A stretch of 64,000 nt of DNA, taken from Unio delphinus. Its lineage: Eukaryota > Mollusca > Bivalvia > Unionida > Unionidae. Positions 35,769 to 47,118 of the stretch are shown in pieces. Location of the stretch: assembly GCA_029339505.1 (NCBI GenBank), contig JAQISU010000033.1, positions 3,609,001-3,673,000 on the forward strand. Direction: 5' to 3'. The notes beneath the pieces are model-generated. The model searched no databases and had not been told where the DNA came from. It was given only the letters and a program-made list of their open reading frames with translations. The translations under genes were made by a program, and so were the position numbers. Each line of letters opens with the position of its first letter. Position 1 is the first letter of the stretch.

Positions 35769-35998
35769 TCGTAAAAGAATTGTTATCCAATAGCAGCAGA
35801 GGGGGTGATTTCCAACGACAATGGCGTCTTTTTTTTTTTTTTTTGCAAATGGACCCTTACAAGGAACCAAACAGATCTTTCTATTAAATATTTACTAGGA
35901 AGCCTCAATTTGTCAAATAGACTTTTCTAGTAAATATTAACGAGAAGGAAGTCTCGTCGACGCCTAAAAAGTTGGTCTGTTCACCACCTCTGCTGCTA
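35769..35998 (-). repeat. Right terminal inverted repeat of the Polinton
   Basis: The inverse of 21504-21730. The nested unit is 35791-35998 (starts TAGCAGCAGAGGGGGTGA, ends ACCTCTGCTGCTA). The inner homology TCGTAAAAGAATTGTTATCC precedes it. The poly-T tract is longer than in the left arm. Confidence 0.93.
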
Positions 35999-36341
35999 AT
36001 CAATAGCTTTGTTTAACATCACCTGGTGATAGTTCTATGGATGTGTTTCCCAGCAAAACAGTATGAGATTTCACAGTCAAATTACCTGAAGCCATACAAA
36101 TGTTACCATTTCTATTGGGGCCCATACAGTCCCAATATTTTGAAAATATGTTTAGGTCCATGGGCTATGTACAGGCGCCTATAATGGCCCCATAATGTTA
36201 ACCTTGAGACATTTAACACCTACATTTCCACACTAATTAGGTCCATCTGTTACCTTGATGGTGAGGCTGGTGGTGGGGGCTCTATGGGCCGCCTCGTATT
36301 AAACCTATAAACGTTTCTTTCTTTTCCTTATACATGTATTT

Positions 36342-36348
<7 letters not shown>
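35999..36348. other. Intron between Polinton and hAT MITE
   Basis: No gene or repeat ends recognised. Confidence 0.4.

Positions 36349-36418
<70 letters not shown>
36349..36418. repeat. (TA)n microsatellite
   Basis: A TA dinucleotide run of about 70 bp. Confidence 0.95.
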
Positions 36419-36421
<3 letters not shown>

Positions 36422-36570
36422 GCCCATACCGTCCCCAAACGTAACCTACAGCGTAAATATAAATTCCCGTTGGCGACCAAGGTATCCCATATTGCTACTT
36501 AGATAGATACAAAGATACGGAAGTCAGAACGAAAAACATGACAAACTAACGCACCACAGCAGCAATACAA

Positions 36571-37225
36571 CACAGGTGCTCGACGCGAGCTTGATGTAAA
36601 GAAAAATAATAATCTAATAGGAAATAAAAATCATACAAAGCACACGATCATTCGCAGTTGTCCTAAGATGAAAAATTGTCGAAAATCGCACGTTTCGGAA
36701 GCCGTAACTTCAATTTGGTACAACGTAGAAAAGGCAACGATGGCTTGACGAATAGAAAAATATCTCAGGAATAAAACAGACCACAGAGATTGGTCGTGTG
36801 CTGTTAAATACGGAAATAGCAGAATAAAATCGAGGGTCATAGGTGGAACCAAGTATTTGGAAGTTACGAACCTTCTCTTTTTATATAGTATGATAGAGAG
36901 GGTCCTATGTCTGAATGAGTCATGGGGGTAATCCAGAGGCGTAGCTAGAGTGTTTGGCGCCCGGGGACAATATTCATCCCCCCCCCCCTCAACTCTGAAA
37001 CCCATTATTTTCATCAATAAAATCACTATTAAACGTTACAACCTATTTCAAAGCCCATTTTGGCGCCCCCACTAGTATGGCGCCCGGGGACATATGTACC
37101 CCCTACCCCCCACCCCCCAGCTACGCCTCTGGGGTAATCTAAGGTATTTTTCTCACTCTGAATGATTTTTTTTTCCTTTAGATTATTTTTTTTTCTTTAC
37201 ATCAAGCTCGCGTCGAGCACCTGTG
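36571..37225. mobile_element. hAT-type MITE with long inverted ends, host of a nested MITE
   Basis: Inverted ends of about 35 bp begin CACAGGTGCTCGACGCGAGC. A perfect 8-bp target duplication, CAATACAA, lies at 36563-36570 and 37226-37233. The total is 655 bp, of which 198 plus 8 bp are the nested element. A minus-strand frame (36631-37026) inside has no transposase motif. Confidence 0.88.
36934..37131. mobile_element. Nested hAT-type MITE, 198 bp
   Basis: The ends are inverted (CAGAGGCGTAGCT). A perfect 8-bp target duplication, GGGTAATC, lies at 36926-36933 and 37132-37139. Inside, GGCGCCCGGGGACA occurs twice, with C-rich tracts. Confidence 0.88.
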
Positions 37226-37256
37226 CAATACAATGATATAGTTCAACATTTCTTAC

Positions 37257-37505
37257 CTGCATGCTCTGACTGTTTAAATTCAAGATAGGTAGCGATGTAC
37301 TCAACAACGTTGGCAGGTTTGGGGTGTCCCTTGCAGACGCCTCGTCCAATTTTCTCCAGCATGTAGCGGAAGCCAGGTGGGAGCTTCTTTCTCCAGTAGG
37401 CGTTCTCGGCTCGAGACATTGGGGACCACGGTTTGGGACTATCAGTAAATGGGAAGTTGCCGCTAAACCGGGTCGATTCAACAAATATGTATCATTCAAT
37501 ATGGT
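37257..37505 (-). CDS. Start-codon exon of an RIIa-domain protein
   Basis: On the minus strand the frame from ATG 37419 reads MSRAENAYWRKKLPPGFRYM, followed by LEKIGRGVCKGHPKPANVVE and YIATYLEFKQSEHA. It then reaches a strong donor (GCAG then GTAAGA) at 37256. This 54-codon piece is a clear RIIa docking/dimerisation domain (PPGF...LLE...VL...P.N...F.A.YFE pattern), as in sperm and ciliary proteins of the SPA17, ROPN1 and CABYR kind. These bind A-kinase anchoring helices. The exon ends in phase 1, matching the exon at 15940-16107. A possible acceptor at 37506-37508 would make 37420-37505 5' UTR of this exon. A competing minus frame from 37499 and a plus frame at 37324 lack domain support. Confidence 0.8.
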
Positions 37506-37509
37506 CTGA

Positions 37510-38115
37510 AAAAGAATTTTTTTTATCTAACAAAAGTAGATTAAAGTTTAATGCTTTTTATACTATTTATGTCAGTCATCGCCTGCCTGCCTGCATGTGA
37601 TATATATTATTTGTTTTTGTCTGTATCTATATGGGAATCATTTAAACTGTATTGTACGATTTAATGTTGTGTTCCTTACTCAAACAATGCCTATTGTATT
37701 GTATTTGTCTTACTAACAAATCGACTGTATTTCCTTTTTAGCATTAATTTACCTGTCCGTATGATTTTTATTCTGACCTATACGTCCGTTTAAGATACCA
37801 AGAAAACAATTTTATACTATTATAATTTTATTAGTAATTGTCAGGATAAATTTACTTTTTGGTTTACTTTTAATATAATGTGTGCTACTTTTTATGATAC
37901 CAATACACTAAATTCTGTTTTAAATGATGTTTCTTTAAAGTGCTTCGCATGCTATGTTCAGATTCTGTTATTTCTCTCGTATTGTAATTACGTGTTATGC
38001 TATTTACGCCTCGTTAATTTTGTTTACCTGTCAGTACATTTTCTGTACTGTCAGCAAAAGGTCCATAAGAGCTTATATTAATTGTTGTTTCTAATCATCT
38101 CGAATTTAAATAAAT

Positions 38116-38117
<2 letters not shown>
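37510..38117. other. Upstream intron or flank, nothing recognised
   Basis: AT-rich; short chance frames only. Confidence 0.35.

Positions 38118-38178
<61 letters not shown>
38118..38178. repeat. (TA)n microsatellite
   Basis: About 60 bp of TA dinucleotides. Confidence 0.95.
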
Positions 38179-38180
<2 letters not shown>

Positions 38181-38508
38181 GCTATCTTACCTTAGAACAG
38201 AAGGAAACTTTCATATGGCAGGAATGGAAAAGATGTCATCGTTCAATGTTACAAGTCCATATCCTTAAAATTGTAAAATAAAAAACGTTTGTAGCTGAAA
38301 CAATTTTATACTAAAACAAATTATCACGCTGAAGTTAAAACATTTATAGAATATTTTTAAAAATATCATCACAGCTATTTTATAGGCAATAAGTATATAT
38401 TTTCCCAATGCTTTTTTATCTACTAGACTTACATTTATTGGATATAATTCTCAACCTTATGGTAATTTACGAAATTATCTGGAAGTTACTGAATAGGACA
38501 AAGAATGT

Positions 38509-38965
38509 CACTCTGAGGAAAATGAACTCGCCCATAGTGTACTCAATATGGCACCGTGTTAGTATGAAAGCTCCGTTAATCATGAAATGGACAGAAGACG
38601 GCAGTGTTAGGGCCCTCTGGTCACAGGTTAAAATTTTTACCTCAATAAATTAAATGACTAATTTCTGTGCACTTTTCGTCCCGTTAAAGGTTTTCGTTAT
38701 TGAAAATCGGTGGAGCGGGTAGAAACAAACGGGGATTCATGCACAAACTATTGGAGTCAAAATATGAAAGATTATGTTGTTATCTGACGGCTTTCGCAAT
38801 TGACAGGTGTTTCTTTAAAAACATTGTTGTACAGGATATATAACCTTTCTCAGTTACCTCTGGTCTTGTTAAAACAGCCCGTGGTCGACACCTACCTTCA
38901 TGTTCATGATGGTGTCCCAATTCTCACCTACAATCCTGGCGCCACCCCACCTCCGGTCAACAGTG
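38509..38965 (+). CDS. Two possible exons of an unidentified plus-strand gene
   Basis: Exon-like piece 1 (about 38499-38626) reads KMNSPIVYSIWHRVSMKAPL and IMKWTEDGSVRALWSQ before a GT. Piece 2 (about 38852-38965) follows a CTTTCTCAG-like acceptor. It reads VDTYLHVHDGVPILTYNPGA then TPPPVNS before GTAACA. Amino-acid use looks protein-like and unlike the flanks, but no family is recognised and the junction phases have not been proven. They could equally be chance frames. Confidence 0.22.
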
Positions 38966-41911
38966 GTAACATATTATTACATCAACATTGTTTTAATTTT
39001 CTCAGATAAGTTACTGTTGTTGGAGTATCCAGGCGACAAAAAAAGAGGCATTGAAGTAGCATTCAGTTTTCAAACTAATTTATAATTTGTAAAGCATATA
39101 TGCAATGATGTCGGGCATTTCTGCGCACTTTAGGTTTCCGTCTCCAATATTGAAGCAAAACTCATACCAAATTCGACCAATTGACGAAAACAAAATACTG
39201 CAATGCTTACCAATTTTAAAAAAGGTAACTGTCACCAGAATATTTTGTTCAAAATAATATTGATTTTGGACACATGTTACCCCTCTCAACCCGTGTTTTT
39301 ATGACTCGCGATATGTCGGCCTATTCTGCGCACAGCTTTGACAAGATGAAATGTTTATCCATCGCGCTACAAAAATGAAATACATTATGTTGGACTGTTT
39401 CGGTCAGCAGTTCAGTCGAATAATTAGGACAGGTTTATAGTTAGTTTTAAAAAAAAAAATAACATTACAATGCTAGCAAATGGCAAGAGATATTAAGCAA
39501 ACTAATGCGACCTTGTACAATTTTTTTTATTTAAGTTCAAAGCTAGTATGTGGAAGAGAAAACAACAACGAATATGATGTAATGTGTTAGAACGTATTGT
39601 TTATAGGGAAATATTACAAATTAATATAGAAACAGGCTTTAAGATGGGGTATTTCTTGAGATTTAAGATGGGGTATTTCTTGAGAATCACGCTCAAGCGG
39701 CAAGTTGACACGATTAGTAGCCGACAATTTTTTGTACGTGTGTGGCAATTTATTGTAAAAATGTGACATAATTAAGATACATATTTTTAAGTTATACAGT
39801 TCCATCTTTTATACAATGTATTTATTTGCATGATTCTAACATATACTTAGTAAATATGACTTTCTGGGTTGCAGGTTCAAGAATTTTATGGAGTGTGTCT
39901 TCATGCTGACATTTAGAAATGACATTTACGTAAGCATTTCCAATAGAAATGTATGTTATTTTTGTAAATTTTAAGAATATTACTTTTTTAAATTGAAGTA
40001 CGATCTTTCTTTCTTGATATAATATGGATTATTGACCAAAAACAACACGGAATCCAATGTTTACAGAAATGATGTATCGTTGCACAGAATTACACAAAGC
40101 GCAGAATTGTCCAACATGGCGGGTACATCAAGATTCTAACATGAGGTAAATGCCACCATAAAAATTGTGGGATTTCTTTTCCTTCGGTATCACTACGATT
40201 TCAGAGTAACGCCCCTTGCATAAACTAGACTACATGGAGTTTTTTTTAATGTTACAGCCGGATCAAGTCTTGCGGTGTAGGGTGGAGTGATCCAAACATT
40301 TAAAAAGGTCCTCATTTTTCTTCAAATGGCCCCAACGCTAAACTCTGTGTCTGTATATTCAAAGTGTGCATAATACCCAATAAACCTTCACCAAAAGAAG
40401 AAGAAGAAAAAAAAAAAGTTCAAATTTCGAGTGATAAGTGGATGTACGTTTGGTGTTTATATTTTGTAGCAGGGGAGGGGCGTTCCGACCCAACCCTCTC
40501 CAGCTCCTCTGCTATCGATCGTTTCCTACAATCATTTAATTTGAACTCAAAATTAAATGTATGTTAATAAAGAGCAACAAACACTAAACAGACATATGTA
40601 GAATGTCAGTGTCTTTACCTATTTGCAGTTCGTTAGCTTTAAGATCATCGACACCATAGAACTCAAGTATAAATGACACAAAGAAGTAGAAAAAAAAATA
40701 GGGTAAAGTATGTATTTTCAGGATATAGAAAAAGAAATTGATCGTTTCCTAGTCCCCAAGGCCAGTAGTTTCAACCTCCAATTCAAATTTGGCGCCTTTA
40801 AAGACAAATTGGAGCTGTTCATTTCCCTGTTGTATTCTGAGAATTTTACGATTTAGATTGTAATCTTTGTGAATGAAATAAAAGTGTCATTTTTCACTTA
40901 CCTTCTTAACAATCTGCTCTTTGTTTGTGCAGCCAAATTAACTGAAAACCGTCTGTTCTGTGACGTCATATCATTGTCATTTGTTCCAATTTTAATATTA
41001 AGGGATTTTTTTTGCATTGATGTCACTGCAGTTTATTAAAAATTTTGAAATATAATTTTTATCGTCAATTTCTAATGTAGTCAAAACTGAGAATAAATCT
41101 CAGTATAACGTTCTCTATCATATATTTTACAAATAATAATTCACGATATATTCACTGCTGCACTGTTTCAGCGGAAATTCTCCCTGGCTGAAGTATTTAG
41201 ACTGGTTCTTTGTAGAATTTAAAATTGTGTACAGGATCTACATACAGGATAGTAACCAGGCAGGCTTCCTATGTCGATGGGCTGTGTTCAGGCGAAAAGT
41301 AAATATGTTGATCAAGTATCGATAAAAAAAATAATTTGTTACAAAAAGTGTCGAGTAAAAAAGGTAAGTGGGCAAGACTCAGTTTTAAGTAGATTTGCTA
41401 AAAATATATGAACAAGATGGATGTAATTGTGAAATGGAACGATATTTTGAACAGCATTAACTGCATGGGGTGTCATGGAAATACATCAATAAATAATAAC
41501 ATGTTGAATAGTCAACGTTCAGATAGATACTATGTAATTAATCGACTAGGTTGAACTCTTAATGAACTTTCTAGTAAATGACATTGGGAATATTAAAGAC
41601 AAGAATTTTAAGTTGGTAATGTACTGGAGATTTTTTGAAAAAGCAAGGGCCTATATTTATATCCGGATGCATTCTTGCCAATCATAACTCACCCGGAAAA
41701 CAAATTATGCGCACTGGAACCGACAGAAAATGTTCGTGATTGATTTTACTGTTTTATTCATATAAAAACAATAGCATAATGCCAGCCTCTCTGACAGTAT
41801 TGAGGTGGTGGGTGACTCCAAGAGCGTGTTTTGATGCCCCTACCAGTCAATATGTACGAACCCAGCCCCTGAAACCGACATTTTACAATTAATAATAAAA
41901 AGTTAGCTACT
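38966..41911. other. Noncoding stretch, nothing recognised
   Basis: Small frames at 39080, 39584, 39614 and 40364 have no domain. A 21-bp direct repeat (AAGATGGGGTATTTCTTGAGA) occurs at about 39641 and 39665. Confidence 0.35.
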
Positions 41912-41912
41912 C

Positions 41913-41963
<51 letters not shown>

Positions 41964-42825
41964 CTTTGTATAGCGCCGAGTCTTTAGAAGCTCTAAGTGC
42001 TTTACAACATCTATAATGATACGCCTACAAAAAACATACAAAAACCATGAAATTAGAAAACAAAAATGATGAAAATATTTAAGGTAGGAAACGTTATTAG
42101 GTCTTTAAGTTTGTTCTTGCCATCGAAAAAGCTGAGTTTTAAGAGCACTCTTTAAAGGGATCACTGTGTCTTTCTGTCTCATTTCAATGGGCAATTCATT
42201 CCACGTTGCTGGGTCCTGGTATGCAAAAGAATGTTGTCCATATGGCTTCATTCTCATAGTGGGAATAAGGAGTACACGATTATCAAAAGAGGAGCGTAAT
42301 TATCTTGCTGGTGTGTACACACGGGTGAGGCCAGATAGATATGTTGGACTGGAGTCCATCAGTAAAATGTAGCACAGAGAAAAAAATTTGTGTTTGATTC
42401 TGGATCGAATGGATGGCCAGTGTAGGATACAAAGCAACGGTGCAGTTAGCTCTGATTATATTACTCTAAAGATGATCCGTGCAGCTGTGTTTTGAAGTTT
42501 CTGGAGTATATATTGAGATGAACCAGTCAGAATTGAGTTACAATAGTCCAATCTTGAAATTACTAATGAACACACAAGTGTTTTAGTGGCATCAACTGAA
42601 AGATATTTGCGAATTTAGCTGATGCATCTCAGCTCAAGATATGCATCCTTGCATATGTTCATGACATGTTGGTGCAATGAGATAGTACTGTCTAGAGTCA
42701 CAACTATGTTTCGTACTGACTGTGAATTTAATGTTGGTGTAACTGATATTTATTGTTTGAGGTAAAGGATGTGAATGAGAAAGTCTTTTTGTTGTGATCA
42801 GAAAAAGTTTAGGGTGATCCCATAA
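41912..42825 (-). mobile_element. L2/CR1-like LINE 3' end, minus copy
   Basis: It begins on the plus strand with (ATA/AAT)n at 41912-41961, the usual 3' microsatellite tail of such LINEs, then GACTTTGTATAGCGCCGAGTC. The reverse complement matches the plus copy at 43395-44380, including the part encoding LHQHVMNIC and a mutated ELRCISS. It is strongly decayed and 5'-truncated. Confidence 0.75.
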
Positions 42826-43394
42826 TCAGATATAATCCCCATAGAAGGAAATTCTACTTTTACTACAGAAAATAAAATGATTTCTTTGAAGGTCTTGAGA
42901 ATAAAATCATAGCATTGTTAGATTTCATTGCCACACACATGCACAAATATCTTCCCCAGATCACATAATCACCGCAACTCAGACAATAAATAACGAAGGG
43001 AAGCTGATGACTGAATGAATGTGGAGGCATTCCCATCAGCTAGGATGGTCTAGTCTCCCCCCCCCCCCATCCCTGACTTGTTTTTTTTTACTGTTGTAAC
43101 TCATCGGAGAGGATTGTTCTGGTTGATTCATTTGTTTAATTGATCATTTTTCCTTGTCTGAAAGGTTTATTTACCCATTTGTTGCTGGTGAAGCAGATAT
43201 TGTTACTGGTTTGGTCAAGTGATAGCTGTATTGTGGCAACATAATATTGTAGCAACCAGGTTTCGAATTATACTATTATATCATAGCCTGGATTTTTATT
43301 AAATGGCAGATATAACATAATTATTGAGAAATATGTATTATTGTTGTGTTCTTTTATTCTCATAGTATGTCGTTTATATAATGAGAATTGATAT
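42826..43394. other. Spacer between inverted LINE copies
   Basis: No frame or repeat recognised, apart from a C-run at 43059-43068. Confidence 0.4.
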
Positions 43395-44325
43395 GGATGA
43401 CATGTAGCAATCATGGATGACATGCAACAAGCTGCAGATGAATGATGATAAAACTGAGGCTATTCTGATCACAACACAAAGACTTTCTCATTCACATCCT
43501 TTACCTCAGACAATAAATATCAGCAACACCAACATTAAATTCTCAGTCAGTATGGAATCTAGGTGTTACTCTAGACAGTACTCTCACATTGCACCAACAT
43601 GTCATGAACATCTGCATGGCTGCATATCTTGAATTAAGACGCATCAGTTCCATTCGTAAATATCTTTCAGTTGATGCCACGAATACACTTGTGTGTTCAT
43701 TAGTACTTTCAAGACTGGACTATATAACTCAATTCTGTCTGGTTCATCACAATATTTTCTCCAGAAACTTCAAAAAGTTCAAAACACAGCTGCACAGATC
43801 ATCTTTAGAGTGCCTCGATCAGAGCACACCTCACCACTGCTCTGTACCCTACACTGGCTATCAATTCGATACAGAATCAAACACAAAATTTGTTCTCTGT
43901 GCTATTTTTCAATGACAGACTCCAGTCCAACATACCTATCCAGCCTCACCCATGTGTATATACCAGCTAGATCATTATGATCTTCTTCTGATAATCGTAT
44001 ACTCATTGTTCCCAAGGTGAAAACAAAGTCATATGGACAACATTCATTTGCACACCAGGGCCCGGCGACGTGGAATGAATTGCTTATTGAAATTAGACAC
44101 AAAGACACAGTGGTCCCTTTTAAGAGTGCTCTCAAGACTCACCTGTTTCGACTGCAGGGACAAACTTAGCGACCTAATCATGTTTTGTATCTTATATGTT
44201 TTCAGCATGTTTTTATGTTTTCCAATTTCATTGTTTTTGTCATTTATTGTTCTGTAGTGTAGTCATATCATTATTGATGGTGTAAAGTGCTTAGAGCTTC
44301 GAAAGATTAGGCGCTATACAATGTC

Positions 44326-44380
<55 letters not shown>
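43395..44380 (+). mobile_element. L2/CR1-like LINE 3' end, plus copy
   Basis: Frames carry KLQMNDDKTEAILIT, LHQHVMNICMAAYLELRRIS, VDATNTLVCSLVLSRLDY, LQKVQNTAAQIIFRVPRS, LLCTLHWLSIRYRIKHKIC and GPATWNELLIEIR. This is the typical C-terminal part of an L2/CR1-like reverse transcriptase. It is split by frameshifts. It ends with GTGCTTAGAGCTTCGAAAG and (ATT)n at 44329-44379. It is 5'-truncated, as usual. Confidence 0.88.
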
Positions 44381-44774
44381 TTATAGACTGTTTATAACAT
44401 GATATTTAAAAAAAATTACTGGATGTATACAAGAGTGTGTCTGTTCTGATAGTTTTGTGGCTAATCTGAGCATATTGTCAGGATTTAGAATTTAGTATTT
44501 GTCTGGATTTAAAATCCCATTAATGTATGTTTCTGTTAACATTTTAAAATTTGTATTCCCCATAATTGTTGATTTCTGTTAACATTTTGCATTTGTATAT
44601 CCAATTAAGGTTGATTTGTCAACAAAAGTTTATACCCCATTGCTATGGATTTCTGTCAATTTTTTTACATTGGTATACCCTATTATTGTGAGTTCCTGTA
44701 AGCATTTGATTATTTTATACCCCATCAACAGATACCATAAAATTACAAAACAAAAACATGATACAGACAATAGT

Positions 44775-45925
44775 TAAGCAAGTGAACATTATTAACTTGG
44801 TTCTTTAAAAGCAATTTTGAATGAGATCACAGTGTTCTTGTGTCTAAGATCTGTGGGAAATTCATTCCACATAGCTGGGCCTTTGTATACAAAAGAGCAA
44901 ATGATGATACCTGTCTAGATGAGGTGTACACTTGGGTGAGGTAGATAGGTATATTGTGCTGGAGCCAGTCAATATAATGACAGTAAACAGATTTTGTGTT
45001 TGATTCTGGATCAAATGGGTCATCAGTAAAGGTTACATACAATGGGGGTAGTGTACTCAGTTCTCCATACATTAAGGATGGTCCAAGCAGCTGGACATAG
45101 CAGACATCACAATTAAATTTACTATATGTTCACTACATTTATTTCTCAGTACTGACCTTTCATCTGTGTGACAATCAATACAAATCATATATTAATCTAA
45201 ATACATCCAAAGATGACTTCACGGTGAAGTTCTTGTCAAGGGTTCACCGGCATCTTTTTGAGGCTGCACTGTAAATAGAACACAGATTTTACTTCCGAGT
45301 CATCACCAAAGTCTTGTAACTCTATGTGCACTGTCGCCGAAATACACACAGACAACCCCTCTCTGAGTTCATATTCTCACGAATAAACAATTACCTTTAA
45401 ATCCCTACCAATAATGTATCAATATAACTCTTCTATCACCACCAAAATGAGAGAGGAAAAACATTCTAAAAATAGACTAGAACTACATTCATGGGAACTG
45501 AACTGGAAATAATAATTGTGATGCAATTTCTGCTGTGTCTTTAACCTTTTGAAGTTCTCTCTTGAAAATACGAAGGAACACATTAGCGTTTTAGTAGCAT
45601 CAACTGAAAGAAAATTGCAAATGGAGCTGATGCATCTCAGCTCGAGATATGCAGCCTTGCAATTGTTAATTGAATTTTGGTGTAATGAGAGCATACTGTG
45701 AAGAGAGAAACCTAGGTTTTATACTGGCTGTGTAAATTTAATGTTGGTATTAATGATGCTTATTGTTAGATTCAAAGGATATGAATGAGATTTGCATTGT
45801 GGATGGGCTTCAGTTTTATCGTTATTCTTCAATGACTTCATGTCGAAAATGTACCTCTTTATGCCTTGGATGGCAGCCTCAATTTCTGCTGGGCAGCTAG
45901 ATTTGTATTGGAGTGTCATCAGTGC
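44775..45925 (-). mobile_element. L2/CR1-like LINE 3' end, second minus copy with an insertion
   Basis: Minus frames give NNDKTEAH, AAYLELRCISSI, LSVDATKTLMCS and NLF-like ends. The part 45095-45500 lacks similarity and may be an insertion. More decayed than the plus copy. Confidence 0.65.
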
Positions 45926-46121
45926 ACAATTTTTTAGAGATCAAGACATGTCATAACAATGCAAAGGTTGGAATTTCCATGCATCAGAATTGGGTCACAT
46001 TTAAATTCAAACCCAATGCTATGTCTTTTGTGAACCCTGTTTATACAGAGTTATGTAGTTACACTTGATGAAAACAAATATTTCCAGTTTCCATAGATTG
46101 TTATCATCAATTACATGATTA

Positions 46122-46128
<7 letters not shown>

Positions 46129-46152
<24 letters not shown>

Positions 46153-46169
46153 AATTATTATTATTATTA
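46129..46169. repeat. (ATT)n microsatellite
   Basis: ATT repeats with one interruption. Confidence 0.9.
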
Positions 46170-46244
46170 ATATGTTATGACTCAGTTCTATTCCTCACTG
46201 TCTGAAAAAGGGCAAGTTTTTATCTTTTCAGGAAGATACAAATG

Positions 46245-46430
46245 GATTGACAAATGGCGATGCAGTGGCAGATTCTGGACATGCCACTAGAAGTGTGTAG
46301 GTTTGAATCCTACCATTGGGTTGCCTATCATAGTTTGTCCCTGGACAAGGCATGTTCCTTCAAATCTTTTGGCACAAAATAATCTTAATGTACTGTTGTT
46401 GTATGCAAATGCAGGGATATTGTATAAATT
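46245..46430 (+). mobile_element. tRNA-derived SINE-like fragment
   Basis: GCGATGCAGTGGCAGATTC leads, about 45 bp later, to a B-box-like GGTTTGAATCC at 46298-46308. It resembles the fragments at 7101 and 15196 in its layout. Confidence 0.4.
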
Positions 46431-46793
46431 ATCAATTGACTTGAGTATCTGTGTTTAGTTTACCAGGCTTTATGTCCAGGTGAGCTTATGGCATGGTTAT
46501 GCATTCATCCTGTGTCATCCTTGATCCAGCCATCATCATTTTCTTGCTACCAGTCTAGATTCCATATTTCTGATCTGATTTCAATAAAACTTGGAATGTG
46601 GTTGATATCATTACTTATCACTTGTAGAGACCATTTCTGATTGAGGTGGTTTTGAATCTGATTGGTGGAGTTGGTCAACACTTTAGTGATTCTATTTTTC
46701 ATCATATTTTTTATCAAAATTTGTAAATATGCTTCTTTTATTAAAATATAAAATAATCTCCATGGTTATTATTAAAGTACTGGTACTCTTGCA

Positions 46794-47107
46794 TAAACCG
46801 CTTCGGTGGCCTAGTGGTTAGAGCTGTGTCATGGAAGTGTGAAGTCATGGGTTTGATCCCCAGCCGAGTCATACCAAGTACTAACAGCTGCCTCACTTGA
46901 TGCTCAGCATTAAGAGGTTTGTGTTAGGATCGGTCGGCCTGGTGTCAGGGTAATAAGACTGGGTGGGACATCATGCTACATGTCTGTGGCATGATGCCCC
47001 AGTGCTAGACATCACTATAAACTGCCTCACTGCAAACATCATAATGATATGACTGAATTTTTTTTAAAGCTACGTTAGAATTACTAATCAAACAAACAAG
47101 CAAAAAA
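46794..47107 (+). mobile_element. tRNA-derived SINE, family B
   Basis: TCGGTGGCCTAGTGGTTAGAG (A-box) and GGGTTTGATCCCC (B-box) form a good tRNA head. The body matches 11978-12271. An 11-bp target duplication, GTACTCTTGCA, is perfect at 46783-46793 and 47108-47118. Confidence 0.92.
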
Positions 47108-47118
47108 GTACTCTTGCA

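Larger units (their letters stand above)
21504..35998. mobile_element. Polinton/Maverick (adintovirus-like) DNA transposon, 14.5 kb, degraded
   Basis: The element is bounded by about 227-230 bp inverted repeats beginning TAGCAGCAGAGGGGG and carries the diagnostic Polinton set. That set is a family-B DNA polymerase (here fused to an SF1 helicase), a DDE integrase with Polinton-type N- and C-terminal parts, an adenain-like protease, a packaging ATPase, capsid-related genes, pX-like and pVI-like small proteins, and a PLA2-like protein. Gene orientation follows blocks: minus 21741-30118, plus 30162-33607, minus 33600-35072, plus 35090-35751. It sits in an intron of the minus-strand RIIa gene. Most genes carry stops or frameshifts. 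No clean 6-bp target duplication is visible; the best candidate is AATC on both sides. Confidence 0.93.

Noticed and set aside
21504..35998. A herpesvirus or other large DNA virus insertion
   Set aside because: The integrase, adenain-like protease, PLA2 and inverted repeats fit Polintons, and no herpes-type terminase or capsid gene is seen.
21498..36004. A 6-bp target duplication of the Polinton
   Set aside because: Flanks read TGAATC on the left and ATCAAT or AATCAA on the right; only AATC is shared, so no clean duplication can be claimed.
40095..40140. A start-codon-like site (AACATGGCGGGTACATC) as the first exon of a gene
   Set aside because: The frame stops after seven codons and no donor site follows.
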